A stretch of 6,446 nucleotides of DNA, taken from contig DAORZT010000092.1 in assembly GCA_035359995.1 (NCBI GenBank), positions 1-6,446 on the forward strand, in the 5' to 3' direction. Within the stretch, counting starts at the first letter, position 1; each line of letters starts with the position of its first letter. The DNA comes from JAKPCT01 sp029553165. Its GTDB lineage: Bacteria > Bacillota > UBA4882 > UBA8346. Below the pieces are notes generated by a model. It did not search any database. It saw nothing but the letters and a program-made list of their open reading frames with translations, and was not told the DNA's origin. Made by a program: the position numbers and the translations under genes. Of this stretch, positions 4,181 to 6,446 are shown in pieces.

Positions 4181-6403
4181 TTATCGTGCCATTTCAAAAT
4201 TTGTCCGCATATCATTTGACGTAACTTTTTCTTGGAGTATTTTATTTCTTTTTTCAGAAAGATTTCTAATACTTCTGCTTAGATCATATTTATTTGGTAC
4301 TAAAGGCTCAATCTCCTTATACTTTTCCAAAAAACGCCCCTTCTCCGTTTTTAAGCTTTCATGAGCCTCATAATATTGCTTCCAGCTGGTAATACCTGCT
4401 TTGTCTAACCGTTGTTTAACTTGTTCATATTGTTGTGCTTCATCTTTTTTAGTAAAAATTTTACTAATAATACCTTTCTCTTGTTTCGCTTGATACTGGT
4501 CAATGAATTCCAAATCCGATTTTACCATCCGTAATTTATTAGTTCTTTCATTTAAAGAGTTATTATAGGTTTCAAGCTTTTTGATCTTGCTCAACATTTC
4601 GTTCTGTTTATCAAGCTTAAGAGTGATCTCATAAAACCGTTTTGCTTCAAAAGCTGGTTTCATTTCATTTTCATTCCATTCGTAGATTGAAAGTTTTTTT
4701 TCTTGATTGACAAAATCTCCACTAATCTCTTGATACAGTCTTTCAGTCTGTCTTTCTTTTACCGGATCCTTTGATGGATTTATACCGGTTTTTGCTTGTT
4801 CAGCCTTTTGTAGCAAATATTGCAAAGCTTCGTCATATTTTGGTATTTTTGTTGGATATAATGCCAATTCGGAAGTGTTTTTTTCAATTTGCCGATCTAA
4901 CTCTTTAATTTGTTGTCCACAGTAAGCCGTAATCAGTTTATCTTCTGGTTTCTTCTCCATTAATTCCTGCAATCGTTCTCTACTTTTCAATTGAAAGATC
5001 AGTGTTTGCTTTAAAATCTTGCCACGTTCATCCCGTTCAATTAAATATAAATCTTTTTCATACCCCGTTTTAAATTTTGGTATATTACCACTTAATGAAT
5101 CTATTTCTTTCGCAGTCGCTTCAATTTCCTTCTTTAACGCACTATACTCGCTGTACTTCCTTCTATAGACAATACCTTCTTGCTTTCTCACCTTTAAGTT
5201 ACCCAGAAATTGCTGCAAGTCTTCTTTAGTTTTAAATTGACTCAAAAGTCTCCGCTTTGCTTCTGTTACTTTATATCTGCTTTCTTTTGGCGGAAATACC
5301 AGTTTTCGATTAAGATAATTTGGTTCAAAAATAGCATACTTCTGGTAATATTGTTGAACTCTTGCTTCATCTTGAGGATTTTTGGGATCAATAAATTCAG
5401 CTGATTTACCATTAGGATTTAAACCCAAATAATCCCTTTCATGGGTACTTAAACTTCTTTCCAAATAATTGATTCTTTCATCTAAATAGCGCCCTATTTC
5501 CCGGGTTGTTGGGGGAATACTGGTTGTAGCATCAAGTAAGTACTCTTGATTTTCCTTATTAAAACCTTGCAGATGAATCGAAACATCCAACCCTTGTTTT
5601 AGATTTTCAAAATTCCTATAAGCACAGTTAGATGAACTGTACGCCCAGTCCAATTGATCTTTAACTTCCTTGATTTTATCCAAATTCCGCTCGTTGGATT
5701 TTTTTGTTAATTCATCTACATACTCTTTTTTCAAACAGTTTATCCTAACAAATGATTCATGAAGCTTCTCCCTAAATTTAATGACCAGATAAGCATGTTT
5801 AGAGATCTCAATATTGTTAAGTTTGATACTTCCGTTACCTGATATCAAACATCCTGCTTGAATTGCTTTTTCTCTAACAACATCCAATTCTTTTTTGGTT
5901 TCAGTTGTTAACCTTGGATCTAACTCAAAATCATTTAAATTAACTGGTATTATGGTGTGATCAGGATTATACTTGTAAGAATCCTTTAAATTATTCAAGA
6001 TCATGTCTTTACTGTTAGGAATAGCATATTGAAGCAATCCACCCTTGCCATAATGAAAGTTATTAGTAACCTCACCAACAGCTACTTTGACTGGTTCATT
6101 TAAAACATAAAACCGGGCATCGGTTTTGTATTGTGGGGTTTTTGTGTATCTAGGATCATAATATGGATGAACTTGAACCCCCTGACATAAACTGTTGCTA
6201 TCAAAGTTAGACTTAATAAGCGCTTCTATATTGGTAAAATAGTATCCTATGTGCTCGGGTTCTGGTCCTGCTAACGCTACGATGATTGTACCTTTAGGAT
6301 ATTCTATTTCTTTAATTTCGTCATTTCCAATATAAAATTTCTGATTTTGACACAAATCATGAAATTCTCTCGGTTTATCAGTCAACTCACTGACTATTTG
6401 CAT
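4181..6403 (-). CDS. Large helical cytosolic protein with possible N-terminal TNT-like domain
   Basis: The 740-residue product has no signal peptide or membrane segment. Residues about 37-137 are a mixed alpha/beta stretch: KGTII (37-41), GYYFT (53-57), YVLNEPVKVAVGEV (99-112), then F-x4-GGLLQYAIP (116-129). The order 'GT..G.Y.., Y.V..P..V..G....F...GG..QY..P' resembles the TNT family of NAD+ glycohydrolase toxins, where the Gln of QY (here Gln125) matters for activity. The Arg normally in the early 'RFG' motif is missing, so it may be inactive or only a distant relative. From about 165 to the end the chain is very rich in Lys, Glu and Gln, mostly helical with coiled-coil stretches (about 405-440, 465-520, 580-690), broken at 'IPK' (441, 520). 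The C-terminus (about 645-727) vaguely recalls MobA/MobL relaxase tails, but no relaxase motifs are present. ATG 6401-6403 is preferred over GTG 6410-6412, which lies in the ribosome site. The gene is first in an operon with the lipoprotein. I do not recognise the whole protein. Confidence 0.8.
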   Translation of the reverse strand: MQIVSELTDKPREFHDLCQNQKFYIGNDEIKEIEYPKGTIIVALAGPEPEHIGYYFTNIEALIKSNFDSNSLCQGVQVHPYYDPRYTKTPQYKTDARFYVLNEPVKVAVGEVTNNFHYGKGGLLQYAIPNSKDMILNNLKDSYKYNPDHTIIPVNLNDFELDPRLTTETKKELDVVREKAIQAGCLISGNGSIKLNNIEISKHAYLVIKFREKLHESFVRINCLKKEYVDELTKKSNERNLDKIKEVKDQLDWAYSSSNCAYRNFENLKQGLDVSIHLQGFNKENQEYLLDATTSIPPTTREIGRYLDERINYLERSLSTHERDYLGLNPNGKSAEFIDPKNPQDEARVQQYYQKYAIFEPNYLNRKLVFPPKESRYKVTEAKRRLLSQFKTKEDLQQFLGNLKVRKQEGIVYRRKYSEYSALKKEIEATAKEIDSLSGNIPKFKTGYEKDLYLIERDERGKILKQTLIFQLKSRERLQELMEKKPEDKLITAYCGQQIKELDRQIEKNTSELALYPTKIPKYDEALQYLLQKAEQAKTGINPSKDPVKERQTERLYQEISGDFVNQEKKLSIYEWNENEMKPAFEAKRFYEITLKLDKQNEMLSKIKKLETYNNSLNERTNKLRMVKSDLEFIDQYQAKQEKGIISKIFTKKDEAQQYEQVKQRLDKAGITSWKQYYEAHESLKTEKGRFLEKYKEIEPLVPNKYDLSRSIRNLSEKRNKILQEKVTSNDMRTNFEMAR
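5993..6295 (-). other. Possible TNT-like (NAD+ glycohydrolase-like) domain
   Basis: This is the coding segment for residues about 34-134 of the large protein. The support is motif order and the G-G-x-x-Q-Y-x-x-P signature preceded by Y-V-x-x-x-P-x-x-V-x-x-G. Against it are the lack of an Arg in the first motif and a longer than usual insert between the GYYFT and YVLNEP motifs; Arg85 could stand in for the second conserved Arg. Confidence 0.35.
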
Positions 6404-6407
6404 AAAA

Positions 6408-6417
6408 ATCACCCCTT
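6408..6417 (-). promoter_or_regulatory. Ribosome binding site that decides the start of the large protein
   Basis: AAGGGGTGAT on the minus strand has its GGGG core 8 nt before ATG 6401-6403. The GTG at 6410-6412 falls within the site, so it is unlikely to be the start. The promoter is probably at or beyond the window edge: only a possible -10, TATTAT at 6441-6446, is visible, with no room to see a -35. Confidence 0.65.
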
Positions 6418-6446
6418 ACCAGATGTAATTTATCGCTATCATAATA

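Noticed and set aside
5210..5404. Plus-strand open frame of 64 codons with hydrophobic content
   Set aside because: It lies inside the large helical gene. The Phe/Leu-rich translation is what antisense of Lys/Glu-rich coding sequence gives.
4181..6403. SMC/Rad50-type ATPase or relaxase identity for the large protein
   Set aside because: Despite the long helical regions there is no Walker A, signature motif or Walker B, and no HUH or His-cluster relaxase motif.

Overview
The window looks like chromosomal DNA of a low-GC, Gram-positive-type bacterium (Bacillota). This rests on strong Shine-Dalgarno sequences before every gene, AT-rich intergenic DNA, a four-LysM protein without signal peptide of a type common in spore formers, and a short-leader lipoprotein. 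No genus can be named. There is no rRNA, tRNA, CRISPR array, insertion sequence or recognisable phage gene.

Layout from left to right. At 40-972, on the minus strand, lie two genes in probable operon order: a scramblase/LURP-one-like (tubby-fold) protein, then a small two-helix membrane protein. At 1077-1100 a minus-strand terminator ends the next gene, which encodes a four-LysM protein (1148-1849). A divergent spacer (1862-2012) holds a candidate minus-strand promoter and an inverted repeat. On the plus strand, 2029-2517 encodes a small exported protein with two repeated AIAH helices and an acidic tail. A 315-bp convergent gap (2518-2832) carries one terminator for each side and an unexplained open frame. 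From 6403 down to 2833, on the minus strand, there is a two-gene operon: a 740-residue cytosolic helical protein with a possible TNT-like (NAD+ glycohydrolase-like) N-terminal domain, followed after 25 bp by a lipoprotein with seven beta-propeller-type repeats.

How the genes work together is largely unknown. The two minus-strand pairs are probably co-transcribed. LysM, lipoprotein and exported-protein genes point to the cell surface or, for the LysM protein, possibly the spore. The most interesting object is the large protein. If the TNT-like reading is right, the domain is N-terminal, where toxin domains of this kind are normally C-terminal, and the partner gene encodes a lipoprotein instead of a usual cytosolic immunity protein. 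This is an inference from motif spacing only.

For four of the six genes, the longest open frame starts at a GTG or TTG that lies inside the Shine-Dalgarno sequence. I moved those starts a few codons downstream.
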